From DATAFF01 sp044870245 (lineage in GTDB: Bacteria > Pseudomonadota > Alphaproteobacteria > Rhizobiales > Aestuariivirgaceae): 64,000 nucleotides of DNA. Below, piece after piece: positions 34,053 through 42,814 of the stretch (position 1 is its first letter; each line of letters begins with the position of its first letter). Location of the stretch: positions 1-64,000 of the forward strand of contig JBIOYR010000135.1 in assembly GCA_044870245.1 (NCBI GenBank). Direction: 5' to 3'. The position numbers and the translations under genes were made by a program. Under the pieces are notes generated by a model. That model was not told where the DNA came from. It did no database searches and worked only from the letters and a program-made list of their open reading frames with translations.

Positions 34053-34817
34053 CTAGCCGGATTGGCGCTCGGCCGCCCGGGGCAGATCGAGGCTTGCGGT
34101 GGCCTCGAACAGCGGCGACCGTGGCAGTGCGGCGGGACCGTCATCGTCGAAGGGAATCGACTGGAGCCACACCCGGCCGGGACCGCGCAGGCGGGCAATG
34201 TGGACCGGCAATGGCAGCCCCTCCGAGTCGACGCTCTCGGAGCCGTCCATGAGATCGATATCGACGGTCGCGGTGAGCGCCGAGATGGCAAGGGCCCGGG
34301 CACAGACGACTTGGCCAGGCGCCAGCAGGATCTCCTGGACATCGCCGCGGGCGCGGGCGAACAGCCAGCCCGAACCCTCCGCCAGCAGCAATTCGAGGCC
34401 GCGCGGGCGCGCCGGGCTTCGCAGCGACTTGAAGCGGGCGTAAAGGCCGAGCGCCACGCCGGGTCCGGCAGCGATCATCGCCGGCTGCGGCACCAGCAGC
34501 TTGCCGCCATAATGGCGCAGGTCATAGGCACCGATGGTGCAGGGTTCGCCGGAGGCGAGGAGCACGCGCTGGGCGATTCCGCCATCGGCATTGGCGAGGC
34601 GCTGGCCGGTGCTCTCCGGCGCGACGCCTTCGGTTCGGATGGTCTCGCCGAAGGACAGGAGCGAGCGGAAGTCGGCGAGCAGCGACTGGCCGGGCGGGAG
34701 AAGGATCTCGATTACCGGCGCAAGCTGCCCGTGAATGGCAAAGGCGAGATCGCCACGCGCTCCCATAGCCTCATCGATGCCGGAAATGTCACCGGCCAAC
34801 GGTCCGGTCGATGCCAT
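34053..34817 (-). CDS. AIM24-family protein
   Basis: 254 residues, almost all beta strand. The run of short strands with Gly turns (VIEILLPPGQSLLADF, LLLAEGSGWLFARARGDVQEILLAPGQVVCA, LPVHIARLRGPGRVWLQSIPF, each given as fragments) is the repeating pattern of the AIM24/DUF124 family (TIGR00266-like), an all-beta fold with no known enzyme activity. No signal peptide. The gene is single and upstream of uvrC by 53 bases. Family call by pattern. Confidence 0.6.
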   Translation of the reverse strand: MASTGPLAGDISGIDEAMGARGDLAFAIHGQLAPVIEILLPPGQSLLADFRSLLSFGETIRTEGVAPESTGQRLANADGGIAQRVLLASGEPCTIGAYDLRHYGGKLLVPQPAMIAAGPGVALGLYARFKSLRSPARPRGLELLLAEGSGWLFARARGDVQEILLAPGQVVCARALAISALTATVDIDLMDGSESVDSEGLPLPVHIARLRGPGRVWLQSIPFDDDGPAALPRSPLFEATASLDLPRAAERQSG

Positions 34818-34909
34818 GTGAGCCCCCAGCCGCCCGATAAAATCTCGCGCTTTTCAAGATGGGGGGATACTACACCGGAATTCTTGCCCGGTTCAGAGGA
34901 AAGTGACGT

Positions 34910-34942
34910 GCCATGTCAAAAATTATCGCACGTTTCCGTGCG
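34910..34942 (-). terminator. Rho-independent terminator of the DUF1285-to-cupin operon
   Basis: On the reverse strand CGCACG-GAAA-CGTGCG forms a six-pair stem with a GAAA tetraloop (34942-34927), followed by ATAATTTTTGAC, a T-rich tail. It starts eight bases past the cupin stop. The other 100 bases up to the AIM24 gene hold only that gene's presumed leader. Confidence 0.65.
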
Positions 34943-34949
34943 CAACACT

Positions 34950-35279
34950 TCAAGGGAGCAAGATCACATAATACTTGCGCACCTTCTCGACGGTCTCCCA
35001 GGTGCCTTTGAAGCCGGGCGGGATGATGAATCCATCTCCGGCCTCGAGCGTCCAGCTCTCGCCGGCCTCGTTGGTGAGCACGGCCTTGCCGGCGATGAAG
35101 TGGCAGAACTCCCACTCGGTGTAAGCGACATCGGACTTGCCAGGCTCCGATTCCCAGATGCCGCAGAGCAGACGGCCGTTCTCGCCGGTCCAATGATTCC
35201 AGGTGGTGGTCGAGCGATCGACCTCCGGCGCCGGCGCCCCTTTGCCCTCGGTCCGCAACACGACGATCTTCTCAGCCAA
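34950..35279 (-). CDS. Small cupin-domain protein
   Basis: 109 residues from TTG 35279 (M)AEKIVVLRTEGKG; GAAAGGA lies eight bases upstream. Single cupin barrel of the DUF861/EutQ-like group: GIWESEPGKSDVAYTEWEFCHFIAGKAVLTNEAG (first motif, in parts EWEFCHFIAGK) and GDGFIIPPGFKGTWETVE (second motif). The usual metal-binding His set is incomplete, as in this group. The start lies inside the CCA transferase gene by eight bases. The role is unknown. Confidence 0.75.
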   Translation of the reverse strand: MAEKIVVLRTEGKGAPAPEVDRSTTTWNHWTGENGRLLCGIWESEPGKSDVAYTEWEFCHFIAGKAVLTNEAGESWTLEAGDGFIIPPGFKGTWETVEKVRKYYVILLP

Positions 35280-36588
35280 AGTCGTGGTCCTTTCCTGTGA
35301 GTGCCGCGACCTCTTCGAGGATCGCTGCCTTGTCCGGGGTGAAGTCATGGGCGCACCACCATTCCTCGAGCGCCCGCAGGGTCTGTCCGATGACCGGGCC
35401 GGGCGCAAGGCCTTTCGCCAGAAGGTCGGCGCCGGTCACCGGAAAATGCGGCACGGCCCAATGCGCGGCGAGCCGCAACAGGGCGCTCCACCCGGCGCTG
35501 TCGGCGGGTGCGCCGGAGCGAGCCCAGCGCAGCCGCACCGCGTCGCGGTAGCCGGTGCTGCCCAGGCGGTACAGCACGATCTTCCTCTCGTGATCAGACA
35601 GCGCCGGCGTGATGTCGGGCGATCCGTCCAGCGCGACGAGCCGCTTCCATTCGGCGTTGCTGAGCCTCAGACTCTCCTTGAGCTTGTCCGGGCTCGCCCG
35701 GGTCAGGGCCGCGAGCCGCAGCATGGCGTCGGGCGTCTCGCCCTCCGTTTCGTCGATCTCGACCATCCGCTCGAGCGCCTTGACGTCGAACGGTCCCGGC
35801 AGCGCTACGGCAAGGATCGAGCGCCGCGCCATCGCCCTGACGACGGCGACGACGCCTGCGGCGAGCAGAAGCTTCTTCAGCTCGGCGGCAATGCGCTCGC
35901 CGGAGAGCTCGCGGGCACCGGCCTTGAGTTCCGTCGCCGCGGCGAGCCCCTCCTTGTCGAGGCGACCCCTGCCATAACGGGCGTGGAAGCGGAAGAAGCG
36001 GAGGATCCTGAGATAGTCCTCGCGGATGCGCTCATGCGGATCGCCGACGAACCTGACCCTGCGATCGAGAAGGTCGGCATAGGCGCCGAGCGGATCATGG
36101 ACATTGCCCTTGGCGTCGCAATAGAGCGCGTTGATGGTGAAGTCCCGCCGCTCGGCATCGGCACGCCAGTCGTCGGTGAAGGACACCGTAGCGTGGCGGC
36201 CGTCGGTCTCGATGTCGCGCCTGAGCGTCGTCACCTCGAAGGGACGCACCCGGCCATCGCCGCTGGCGACGACGGTGACCGTGCCATGGGTGAGACCGGT
36301 CGGACGGACGCCAAAGCCTGCCCGTTCGGCGAGGGCGATCACCCGCTCGGGGCGCTCGGTGGTGGCGATGTCGATGAGGTCGTCCTCGTGGAGGGGCTCG
36401 CCAAGCAGCGCATTCCTGACCACGCCGCCCGCCACCCTCGCCTCGCCGCCGCCGGCGACGAGCGCCGCCAGCACGCGCTTCAGCAGCGGATCCTGCAGGA
36501 ACCCGTGTCGGGCGAGGTTCGGCGGCCTGTCGCGGGTGGCCGCAGCATCCGCCGGCGAATGGTCATGACATGGCATAGAGACGTTCAT
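35272..36588 (-). CDS. CCA tRNA nucleotidyltransferase/poly(A) polymerase family
   Basis: 438 residues. Class II nucleotidyltransferase head: VAGGVVRNALLG, then IDIATT, RRDFTINALYCD, the RFVGDPHERIREDYLRILRFFRF motif that binds ATP/CTP, and a helical tail. It adds CCA to tRNA 3' ends or degrades RNA as a poly(A) polymerase. The catalytic DxD region reads EPLHEDDLIDIATT, with three extra residues compared with the common form ending (D)IDIATT, so which carboxylates bind metal is unclear. In operon with the Nudix and DUF1285 genes. Confidence 0.88.
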   Translation of the reverse strand: MNVSMPCHDHSPADAAATRDRPPNLARHGFLQDPLLKRVLAALVAGGGEARVAGGVVRNALLGEPLHEDDLIDIATTERPERVIALAERAGFGVRPTGLTHGTVTVVASGDGRVRPFEVTTLRRDIETDGRHATVSFTDDWRADAERRDFTINALYCDAKGNVHDPLGAYADLLDRRVRFVGDPHERIREDYLRILRFFRFHARYGRGRLDKEGLAAATELKAGARELSGERIAAELKKLLLAAGVVAVVRAMARRSILAVALPGPFDVKALERMVEIDETEGETPDAMLRLAALTRASPDKLKESLRLSNAEWKRLVALDGSPDITPALSDHERKIVLYRLGSTGYRDAVRLRWARSGAPADSAGWSALLRLAAHWAVPHFPVTGADLLAKGLAPGPVIGQTLRALEEWWCAHDFTPDKAAILEEVAALTGKDHDFG

Positions 36589-37237
36589 AGAGATTGCGAA
36601 TCATGCCGGCAGTGGCGCCCCAAATGTAGCGTTCGCCCCAGGGCATTGCATAGAAATGTCGCTCGCTGCCCTGCCACATCCGGGTCTCGCGGCGATGGTG
36701 GCGGGGATCCATCAGGAAGGCGAGCGGCACCTCGAAGACCGCATCGACCTCGTCCGGTGCCGGTCTCAGCTCGAAACCGGTGTCGACCAGCGCCACCACA
36801 GGGACGATGCGAAAGCCGGTGCGGGTCTGATAGGGATCGAGATAGCCGACCGGATTGACGAAATCGGGCGAAAGACCGGTCTCCTCGAAGGCCTCGCGAA
36901 GGGCACAGGCGGCGGCATCACGATCGTCGCGATCGAATTTGCCGCCCGGGAACGCCACCTGCCCGGCGTGGCTCGACAGCGCCATGGTGCGCTGGGTCAG
37001 CAGGATGCTGGCCTGCGGCTCGCGCTTGACGATCGGCACCAGCACGGCGGCGCGGGTCCCCCGGGCGACATCCTCGGACAGGGCCGCGCCGGGGTTTAGG
37101 TCGTCATCGCCGCGGGCGGCCTTCAGCGCGAGGTCGTGCCCCTCCTGCGGCACCTCCCGATGGAGCCTCGAGCAGGCAAGCTCGGCAAATTCCGGCCAGT
37201 CGAAGCGAAAGTCGGCGGCAGCCTCAGGTGCCGGCAT
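36563..37237 (-). CDS. Nudix hydrolase, CoA pyrophosphatase type
   Basis: 224 residues from ATG 37237, inside the 3' end of the DUF1285 gene (14-base overlap; GGAG upstream). Nudix box in the form GGKFDRDDRDAAACALREAFEETG, split here as GGKFDRDD and REAFEETG; spacing with Asp in place of the first Glu is that of the CoA pyrophosphatase/NudL subgroup, and the upstream LTQRT....SSHAGQVAFPGG matches it well. Probably trims CoA or CoA-like nucleotides. It overlaps the CCA transferase gene by 26 bases. Confidence 0.88.
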   Translation of the reverse strand: MPAPEAAADFRFDWPEFAELACSRLHREVPQEGHDLALKAARGDDDLNPGAALSEDVARGTRAAVLVPIVKREPQASILLTQRTMALSSHAGQVAFPGGKFDRDDRDAAACALREAFEETGLSPDFVNPVGYLDPYQTRTGFRIVPVVALVDTGFELRPAPDEVDAVFEVPLAFLMDPRHHRRETRMWQGSERHFYAMPWGERYIWGATAGMIRNLYERLYAMS

Positions 37238-37868
37238 CGGCGGCTCCGATCCCGATGTCCCGGGCTTTCGCCATCGGCCAGAACCGCCCGGCCGACCAGA
37301 CGCCGAACCAGTCGATGTCGTGGCGCCGCTCAACTGTCCCCAAGGCGACGAGATCGTAGAAAATCGGTCGGGCCACCAGGGCCTCGAGACGGCCGCGCAC
37401 CAGGACATAGGGCTTGAGCCCGGCGGTCCCGGCCTCATCGGCAAAACGCAACGGATGGTGGTCGTCGACTGTCACCTCGTCGTCGAGATTGGTGGTAAGC
37501 GTGATCTCCTGGTCCCTGCCCGTGCCGCTCACCGCCATCGCCACCGCCACAAAAGGCGCGTCGTCAACCCTGATGCCGCATTTTTCCACCGGTGTGACAA
37601 GATAATAGCGGAGGTCCTCATCACGCCTCATAACTGAGGCAAAGAGCTGTACCAGGGGCTTCCTTCCGATCGGCGAGTTGAGGTAATACCAAGTTCCATC
37701 GCTGGCGATACGCATGTCGATATCGCCGCAAAAGGGCGGGTTCCAATTTTCCGGCGAGATCTTGCCGCGTCCGGTGCGGCCGATCTCCTGCAAACCGCGG
37801 ACCGGGTTGGCAGCTGAGCCGGCAGTTTCGCTCGGTTTGTTGCGATCAAATTGCCGTGTGTCGGACAT
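37224..37868 (-). CDS. DUF1285 family protein
   Basis: 214 residues. Matches the DUF1285 family by WNPPFCGDIDMRIASDGTWYYLNSPIGRKPLVQLFA and DDEVTVDDHHPLRF (quoted in parts: CGDIDMRIASDGTWYY, SPIGRKPLVQLFASV). No signal peptide, no enzyme known. It is first in the DUF1285-Nudix-CCA-cupin operon, a conserved arrangement in alphaproteobacteria, and diverges from moxR. Confidence 0.88.
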   Translation of the reverse strand: MSDTRQFDRNKPSETAGSAANPVRGLQEIGRTGRGKISPENWNPPFCGDIDMRIASDGTWYYLNSPIGRKPLVQLFASVMRRDEDLRYYLVTPVEKCGIRVDDAPFVAVAMAVSGTGRDQEITLTTNLDDEVTVDDHHPLRFADEAGTAGLKPYVLVRGRLEALVARPIFYDLVALGTVERRHDIDWFGVWSAGRFWPMAKARDIGIGAADAGT

Positions 37869-37900
37869 GTCACGTTGAATAATCTGGCAGTGCTGGCGAG

Positions 37901-37914
37901 TTAACTTTGGTTAA
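37901..37914. promoter_or_regulatory. CtrA-like box between DUF1285 and moxR
   Basis: TTAACTTTGGTTAA: two TTAA half sites six bases apart (reverse strand TTAACCAAAGTTAAC). The CtrA consensus has seven bases between half sites, and TTAACCA is a known half-site form, so this is a near match in a divergent intergenic region. The rest of the 185-base gap includes TATAAT at 38041, only seven bases before the moxR start. Confidence 0.35.
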
Positions 37915-38053
37915 GGAAGAGCTGGCCAAACGGTCACAGTGCGGCCACGCTTCCTGCAAACAGTGAGCCACCGACACGGAAGTGTCGAGCCGATTGCGGC
38001 CTTTGGGCGCGAGCGCCTTCAGCACCCGAAACCTGGAGATTATAATAACGGCC

Positions 38054-39052
38054 ATGAACAGCATCAACGAAGCGGACCGGCGGATCCTGGACGAGCTCGA
38101 AACCACGGCCGATCGGCTGCAACGGGTGCGCGAGTCGATGGGACGGGTCATCTATGGCCAGGACGAGGTCATTGCCCTTGCCCTCACCGCCATTCTCGGC
38201 GGCGGCCATGCGCTGCTGGTCGGCGCGCCGGGCCTCGCCAAGACCAAGCTCGCGATCAATCTCGGGCGGGTGCTCGGTCTCGAGGAGAAGCGGGTGCAGT
38301 TCACCCCCGACCTGATGCCGGCCGACATCGTCGGCGCCGAGGTGCTGGAGGAGAGCGACCAGGGACGGCGGCACTTCCGCTTCATCCCGGGACCGGTGTT
38401 CTGCCAGCTCCTGATGGCGGACGAGATCAACCGCGCGAGCCCGCGGACCCAGTCGGCGCTGCTCCAGGCAATGCAGGAGCATCATGTGACGGTTGCCGGC
38501 GTTCGGCACGACCTGCCGAGCCCGTTCCATGTCCTCGCCACCCAGAATCCGATCGAGCAGGAGGGGACCTATCCGTTGCCAGAGGCGCAGCTCGACCGGT
38601 TCCTGCTCGAGATCGACGTACCCTATCCCGATCTCGAGGCCGAGCGGCGCATGCTGTTCGCCACCACCGGCAATGACGAGCCAGAGGCGCCGCCGGTGTT
38701 CTCGACCGCCGAGCTCAAGCGGGCGCAGCGGCTGGTGCGGATGATTCCGGTCGGGGAGTCGGTCGCCGATGCCATTCTTTCGCTGGTGCGCTCGGCCCGG
38801 CCGGGCGGCGAGTCGAGCGAATATGTGAACAACACCATCTCCTGGGGCCCAGGACCGCGGGCGAGCCAGGCGCTGATGCTCGGCGTCAGGGCGCGGGCGC
38901 TGCTCGACGGCCGGCTCTCGCCGTCGCTCGAGGATGTGGTGGCGCTCGCCAAGCCGGTGCTGCGCCATCGCATGGCGGTCACTTTCGCCGCCCGCGCCGA
39001 AGGCACCGGTCTCGACGACGTGATCGAACGGCTGACCGGATCGCTTGGCTAA
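38054..39052 (+). CDS. MoxR-family AAA+ ATPase
   Basis: 332 residues from ATG 38054. Walker A VGAPGLAKTKL, Walker B LLMADEINRASP, sensor 1 ATQNPIEQEGTYPLPEAQLDRF, and a C-terminal lid with RHRMAVTF. MoxR ATPases act as chaperones for metal insertion or complex assembly, usually with VWA or DUF58 proteins; the next gene (three bases on) is DUF58. First gene of a four-gene operon. Confidence 0.93.
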   Translation: MNSINEADRRILDELETTADRLQRVRESMGRVIYGQDEVIALALTAILGGGHALLVGAPGLAKTKLAINLGRVLGLEEKRVQFTPDLMPADIVGAEVLEESDQGRRHFRFIPGPVFCQLLMADEINRASPRTQSALLQAMQEHHVTVAGVRHDLPSPFHVLATQNPIEQEGTYPLPEAQLDRFLLEIDVPYPDLEAERRMLFATTGNDEPEAPPVFSTAELKRAQRLVRMIPVGESVADAILSLVRSARPGGESSEYVNNTISWGPGPRASQALMLGVRARALLDGRLSPSLEDVVALAKPVLRHRMAVTFAARAEGTGLDDVIERLTGSLG

Positions 39053-39055
39053 AGG

Positions 39056-39979
39056 ATGGAGACCCGCACGGCACACCTTCATCGCGCCGATGCGCTGCGC
39101 CATCGCGGCCAGCTCCTGGGCACGGCGTTGCCGCCGCTGCTGGTCGCCGCCGATCGCATTGCCGTCTCGGTGATCCAGGGCGTGCATGGACGCCGCCGCG
39201 CCGGGCCGGGCGAGGATTTCTGGCAATATCGTCAATACAGCTTCGGCGATGCCGCCAACCGGATCGACTGGCGCAAATCGGCGCGGTCGGATCGCATGCT
39301 GATTCGCGAGAATGAATGGGCGGCGACCAACACGCTCTATGTCTGGGCATCGCGGGCGCCCGGAATGTCGTTCCGCTCGTCGCTGGCGCCGGTGACCAAG
39401 CGCGACCGCGCAACGCTCATCGCGATGGCGCTCGCGGCGCTCGCGGTCAGGGGCGGCGAGCGGGTGACGGCGCTCGGCAGCCCGCATCCGCCGGGTCATA
39501 CCCGGATGGCGCTCGCCAATGTGGCGGAGTGGCTGCAGGCCGATCCGGTGCGCGTCCATGCCGATCTGCCGAAGGCGGTGCGGCTGCCGCGCTATGCCAC
39601 CTGCGTGCTGGTCAGCGACTTCTTCTCGACGATCCCCGAGACCACCAGGCTCCTCACCGGCTTCGCCGCGGAAGGGGTCAGGGGCCATCTGCTGCAGGTC
39701 GTCGATCCGGCGGAAGAATCCCTGCCCTATCACGGACGCACCGAGTTCATCGAATATGTCGGCGAGGAGCGGCTCATCGCCGGGCGCGCGGAAACGCTGA
39801 AGGAGCCCTATGCCCGCCGGCTGGCGCTCCATCGCGAGGCGCTGAAGGACCTGGCACGCAAGCTCGGCTGGAGTTTCACGACCCACCGCACCGACCGGCC
39901 GCCCCATGGCGTCCTGCTGTCGCTTTACGGCCTGATCTCCGGCCGGCAGTCGGACCGTCGTCCGAGAGGGGTGGGCTGA
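39056..39979 (+). CDS. DUF58 domain-containing protein
   Basis: 307 residues, soluble. DUF58 signature GRRRAGPGEDFWQYRQYSFGDAANRIDWRKSARSD (key parts: FWQYRQYSFGD, IDWRKSARS), then a VWA-like beta strand order (LYVWASR, CVLVSDFF). Partner of MoxR in Bat-type operons. The next gene begins one base after its stop. Confidence 0.9.
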   Translation: METRTAHLHRADALRHRGQLLGTALPPLLVAADRIAVSVIQGVHGRRRAGPGEDFWQYRQYSFGDAANRIDWRKSARSDRMLIRENEWAATNTLYVWASRAPGMSFRSSLAPVTKRDRATLIAMALAALAVRGGERVTALGSPHPPGHTRMALANVAEWLQADPVRVHADLPKAVRLPRYATCVLVSDFFSTIPETTRLLTGFAAEGVRGHLLQVVDPAEESLPYHGRTEFIEYVGEERLIAGRAETLKEPYARRLALHREALKDLARKLGWSFTTHRTDRPPHGVLLSLYGLISGRQSDRRPRGVG

Positions 39980-39980
39980 G

Positions 39981-42806
39981 ATGCCGCTCAGCCTCGCCGC
40001 ACTCTCCTTTGCCAATCCGCTGGCGCTGCTGGCGCTCCTGGCGCTGCCGGCAATCTGGTGGCTCCTGCGGTTCACGCCGCCGCGGCCGCTGATGGTGCGC
40101 TTTCCACCTTTCCGGCTGCTGCGCGACCTGATCTCGCGCGAGGAGCAGCCCGACAAGATGCCGTGGTGGCTGCTGCTCCTGCGCATGGCGCTGGCGGCAT
40201 TGCTGATCCTGGCGGTGGCAGGCCCGTCCTACAATCCGGGCGGCGCGCCGGTCGAAGGCTCGGGTCCCCTTCTCATCGTGCTCGACAATGGCTGGGCATC
40301 CGGCAAGAACTGGGATCAGCGGCGCGATGCACTCGACCGCCTGCTTGCCGATGCCGAGTCGAGCGCGACGCCGGTGGCCTTTGCCAGCACTGCCGCCGCA
40401 GCGCTGCGGGAGGACATCACGCTGCTTCCCGCCGCCGAGATCCGGCGCAAGATCGCCGCCGTCGAGCCGCAGGCCGTCGGGCTCGACCGGCCGGCCCTGG
40501 CGCGGCGGCTGGCCGCGAGCTTTGCAGCGGCCGAGCCGCTCAGGGTCGTGTGGCTCGCCGATGGCATCGATGACGGCGCGGCGCGGGCGTTTGCCGAACA
40601 ATTGACCAAGCTGGCGAGGGGCCAGGCGCGAGTCGAGGTACTGCTGCCGAACGCCGCCGATACGGCGCTGGCGCTGGCAGCGCCGACGCTTGCCTCGGGG
40701 CGGCTCAAGGTCAAGGCGCTCAGGGTGCCGCAAAATGCAGCACGCAGCGAGATCGTCCACCTCTCGGCGTTGAACGGCCGCAACCTGGCGAGCCTGGAGC
40801 TCACCTTCCCTGGCAATTCCGGCAAGGCCGAGGCCGATATCGAGCTGCCGATCGAGCTGCGCAATGAAGCAGCGCGGCTCGAGATCGCCGGCGAGCGCTC
40901 GGCAGGCAGCGTGTTCCTGTTCGACGACCGCTACCGCCGCAAGTCCGTAGCGCTGCTGTCGGGCTCGAATATCGAGCAGGCGCAGCCGCTGCTGTCGCCG
41001 CTCTATTATGTCAGCCGGGCGCTGCAGCCGACTGCCGAGATCGAGCAGGCCCAGGATCCGGCCGATCTCGCCACCCGGATGGAGCGCGGCCTGTCGATGA
41101 TCGTGCTGGCGGATATCGGCACGCTGTCGCCCGATCTGAAGGACCGGCTGACGCGATTTGTCGAGGGCGGCGGCGTGCTGGTGCGGTTTGCCGGCCCACG
41201 GCTGGCAGCCGGTGCCGACGAGCTGATCCCGGTCGAGCTCAGGACCGGCGGGCGGTCGCTCGGCAGCGCGCTGTCCTGGGAGGAGCCGCAGGGGCTTGCG
41301 CCTTTCGCCAACGGCACGCCCTTTGCCGGTCTTCCCAGCGACCCGTCGATCAAGGTGACCCGGCAGGTGCTGGCAGAACCCTCGCCCGATCTCGCGGCGC
41401 GGACCTGGGCGACGCTGCAGGACGGCACGCCGCTGGTGACGGCCCATCAGCAGGGCGACGGGATGGTGGTGCTGTTCCATGTGACGGCCAATGCCGACTG
41501 GTCGAACCTGCCTTTGTCGGGCCTCTTCGTTTCGATGCTGGAGCGCATCGTCGACATGGCGCGCGGCGCCGGCTCGCAGAAGGCAGGATCGGCCAGCGGG
41601 ACGGAGTCCTACGCGCCGAGCCGGACGCTGAACGGCTTTGGCGAGCTCACCGCGCCGACGGTGAATGCCGAGCCGATCGCCGCGGAGGAGATCGGCAAGA
41701 TCACCGCGACGATGCGCCACCCGGCAGGGCTCTATGGCGGACGCAGCGGCCAGCTCGCGATCAACATCGCGCCGGCCGGCGATGCGCTCGCCGCCATCGG
41801 CCCGCTGCCGGCCGGGATCCGGATCGCAAGCTATGCGCCGCGCGCCTCGGTGGCGCTCGCTCCGGCGCTGTTTCTCGCGGCATTGCTGGCGCTCCTCGCC
41901 GACAGTGCGATCATGCTCGCGCTCAGCGGTGCGCTGAAGCGGCTCCGCCCGGCGCGCAGCGCGCTGACGCTCATCATCGTGCTCGTCATGTCGCTGCCGG
42001 CGGTCTCGGGCCTCCATGCCCAGGAGAGCACCACGCTCACAGCCAAGGAGCGCTTCGCCGTCCAGGCGGCAAGCGAGACACGGCTTGCCTATGTGATGAC
42101 CGGCAACCGCCAGGTCGACGAAGTCAGCCTGTCGGGGCTCACCGGCCTTGGCGACATCTTGGTGCAGCGCACGGCGGTCGAGCCCGGGACACCGGTCGGC
42201 ATCGATATCGAGCGGGACGAGATCGTGTTCTTCCCCCTGCTCTACTGGCCGGTCACGCCGGACATGCCGGCACCATCGCCCGAGACGGTGGCAAAGCTCG
42301 ATGCCTATATGAAGAATGGCGGCACCATCTTTTTCGACACCCGGGATGCCGAGGACGGCACCGCCGGCATGCTGGGCGAGACGACGCCGGCCGGCCGGGC
42401 GCTGCGGCGCATTCTCGAATCCCTCGATATTCCGCCGCTCGAGCCGGTGCCGCCGGAGCATGTGCTGACCAAGGCGTTCTATCTGATGCAGAGCTTCCCG
42501 GGGCGCTATGCCAGCGGCCAGCTGTGGGTCGAGGCCTCGGAGAACGGCAAGGGCGCGCCGGCCGCCAATGGCAGCGCCGGCAATGCCGACGGGGTGACCA
42601 CGATCATCATCGGTTCAAATGATTACGCAGCGGCCTGGTCGACCGGGACCAATGGCGAGGCGCTCTATCCCGCCGTTCCGGGGGGCGAACTCCAGCGCGA
42701 GATGGCGTTCCGCGTCGGCATCAATGTCGTCATGTATGCGCTGACCGGCAATTACAAAGCAGATCAGGTGCATGTGCCTGCTCTGCTCGAGCGGCTCGGG
42801 CAATAG
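39981..42806 (+). CDS. BatA-like/DUF4159 membrane protein
   Basis: 941 residues. N-terminal two helices with the aerotolerance-regulator (BatA) start LSFANPLALLALLALPAIWWLLRFTPPRP, a VWA-like domain, a GATase-like Rossmann region (about 345-440, FVEGGGVLVRFAGPRL), two further membrane helices around 625-680, and a periplasmic DUF4159 domain (about 695-941: RLAYVMTGNRQVDEVSLSGL, PLLYWPVTPD, MKNGGTIFFDTRD). Typical third member of alphaproteobacterial moxR-DUF58-DUF4159 operons. Role in envelope maintenance is presumed, not proven. Confidence 0.88.
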   Translation: MPLSLAALSFANPLALLALLALPAIWWLLRFTPPRPLMVRFPPFRLLRDLISREEQPDKMPWWLLLLRMALAALLILAVAGPSYNPGGAPVEGSGPLLIVLDNGWASGKNWDQRRDALDRLLADAESSATPVAFASTAAAALREDITLLPAAEIRRKIAAVEPQAVGLDRPALARRLAASFAAAEPLRVVWLADGIDDGAARAFAEQLTKLARGQARVEVLLPNAADTALALAAPTLASGRLKVKALRVPQNAARSEIVHLSALNGRNLASLELTFPGNSGKAEADIELPIELRNEAARLEIAGERSAGSVFLFDDRYRRKSVALLSGSNIEQAQPLLSPLYYVSRALQPTAEIEQAQDPADLATRMERGLSMIVLADIGTLSPDLKDRLTRFVEGGGVLVRFAGPRLAAGADELIPVELRTGGRSLGSALSWEEPQGLAPFANGTPFAGLPSDPSIKVTRQVLAEPSPDLAARTWATLQDGTPLVTAHQQGDGMVVLFHVTANADWSNLPLSGLFVSMLERIVDMARGAGSQKAGSASGTESYAPSRTLNGFGELTAPTVNAEPIAAEEIGKITATMRHPAGLYGGRSGQLAINIAPAGDALAAIGPLPAGIRIASYAPRASVALAPALFLAALLALLADSAIMLALSGALKRLRPARSALTLIIVLVMSLPAVSGLHAQESTTLTAKERFAVQAASETRLAYVMTGNRQVDEVSLSGLTGLGDILVQRTAVEPGTPVGIDIERDEIVFFPLLYWPVTPDMPAPSPETVAKLDAYMKNGGTIFFDTRDAEDGTAGMLGETTPAGRALRRILESLDIPPLEPVPPEHVLTKAFYLMQSFPGRYASGQLWVEASENGKGAPAANGSAGNADGVTTIIIGSNDYAAAWSTGTNGEALYPAVPGGELQREMAFRVGINVVMYALTGNYKADQVHVPALLERLGQ

Positions 42807-42814
42807 GAGGGGCG

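Noticed and set aside
39876..42461. Long open frame on the reverse strand opposite the DUF4159 gene (over 800 codons)
   Set aside because: Arg/His/Gln-rich translation with no family features; a shadow frame produced by the high GC third positions of the real forward gene.
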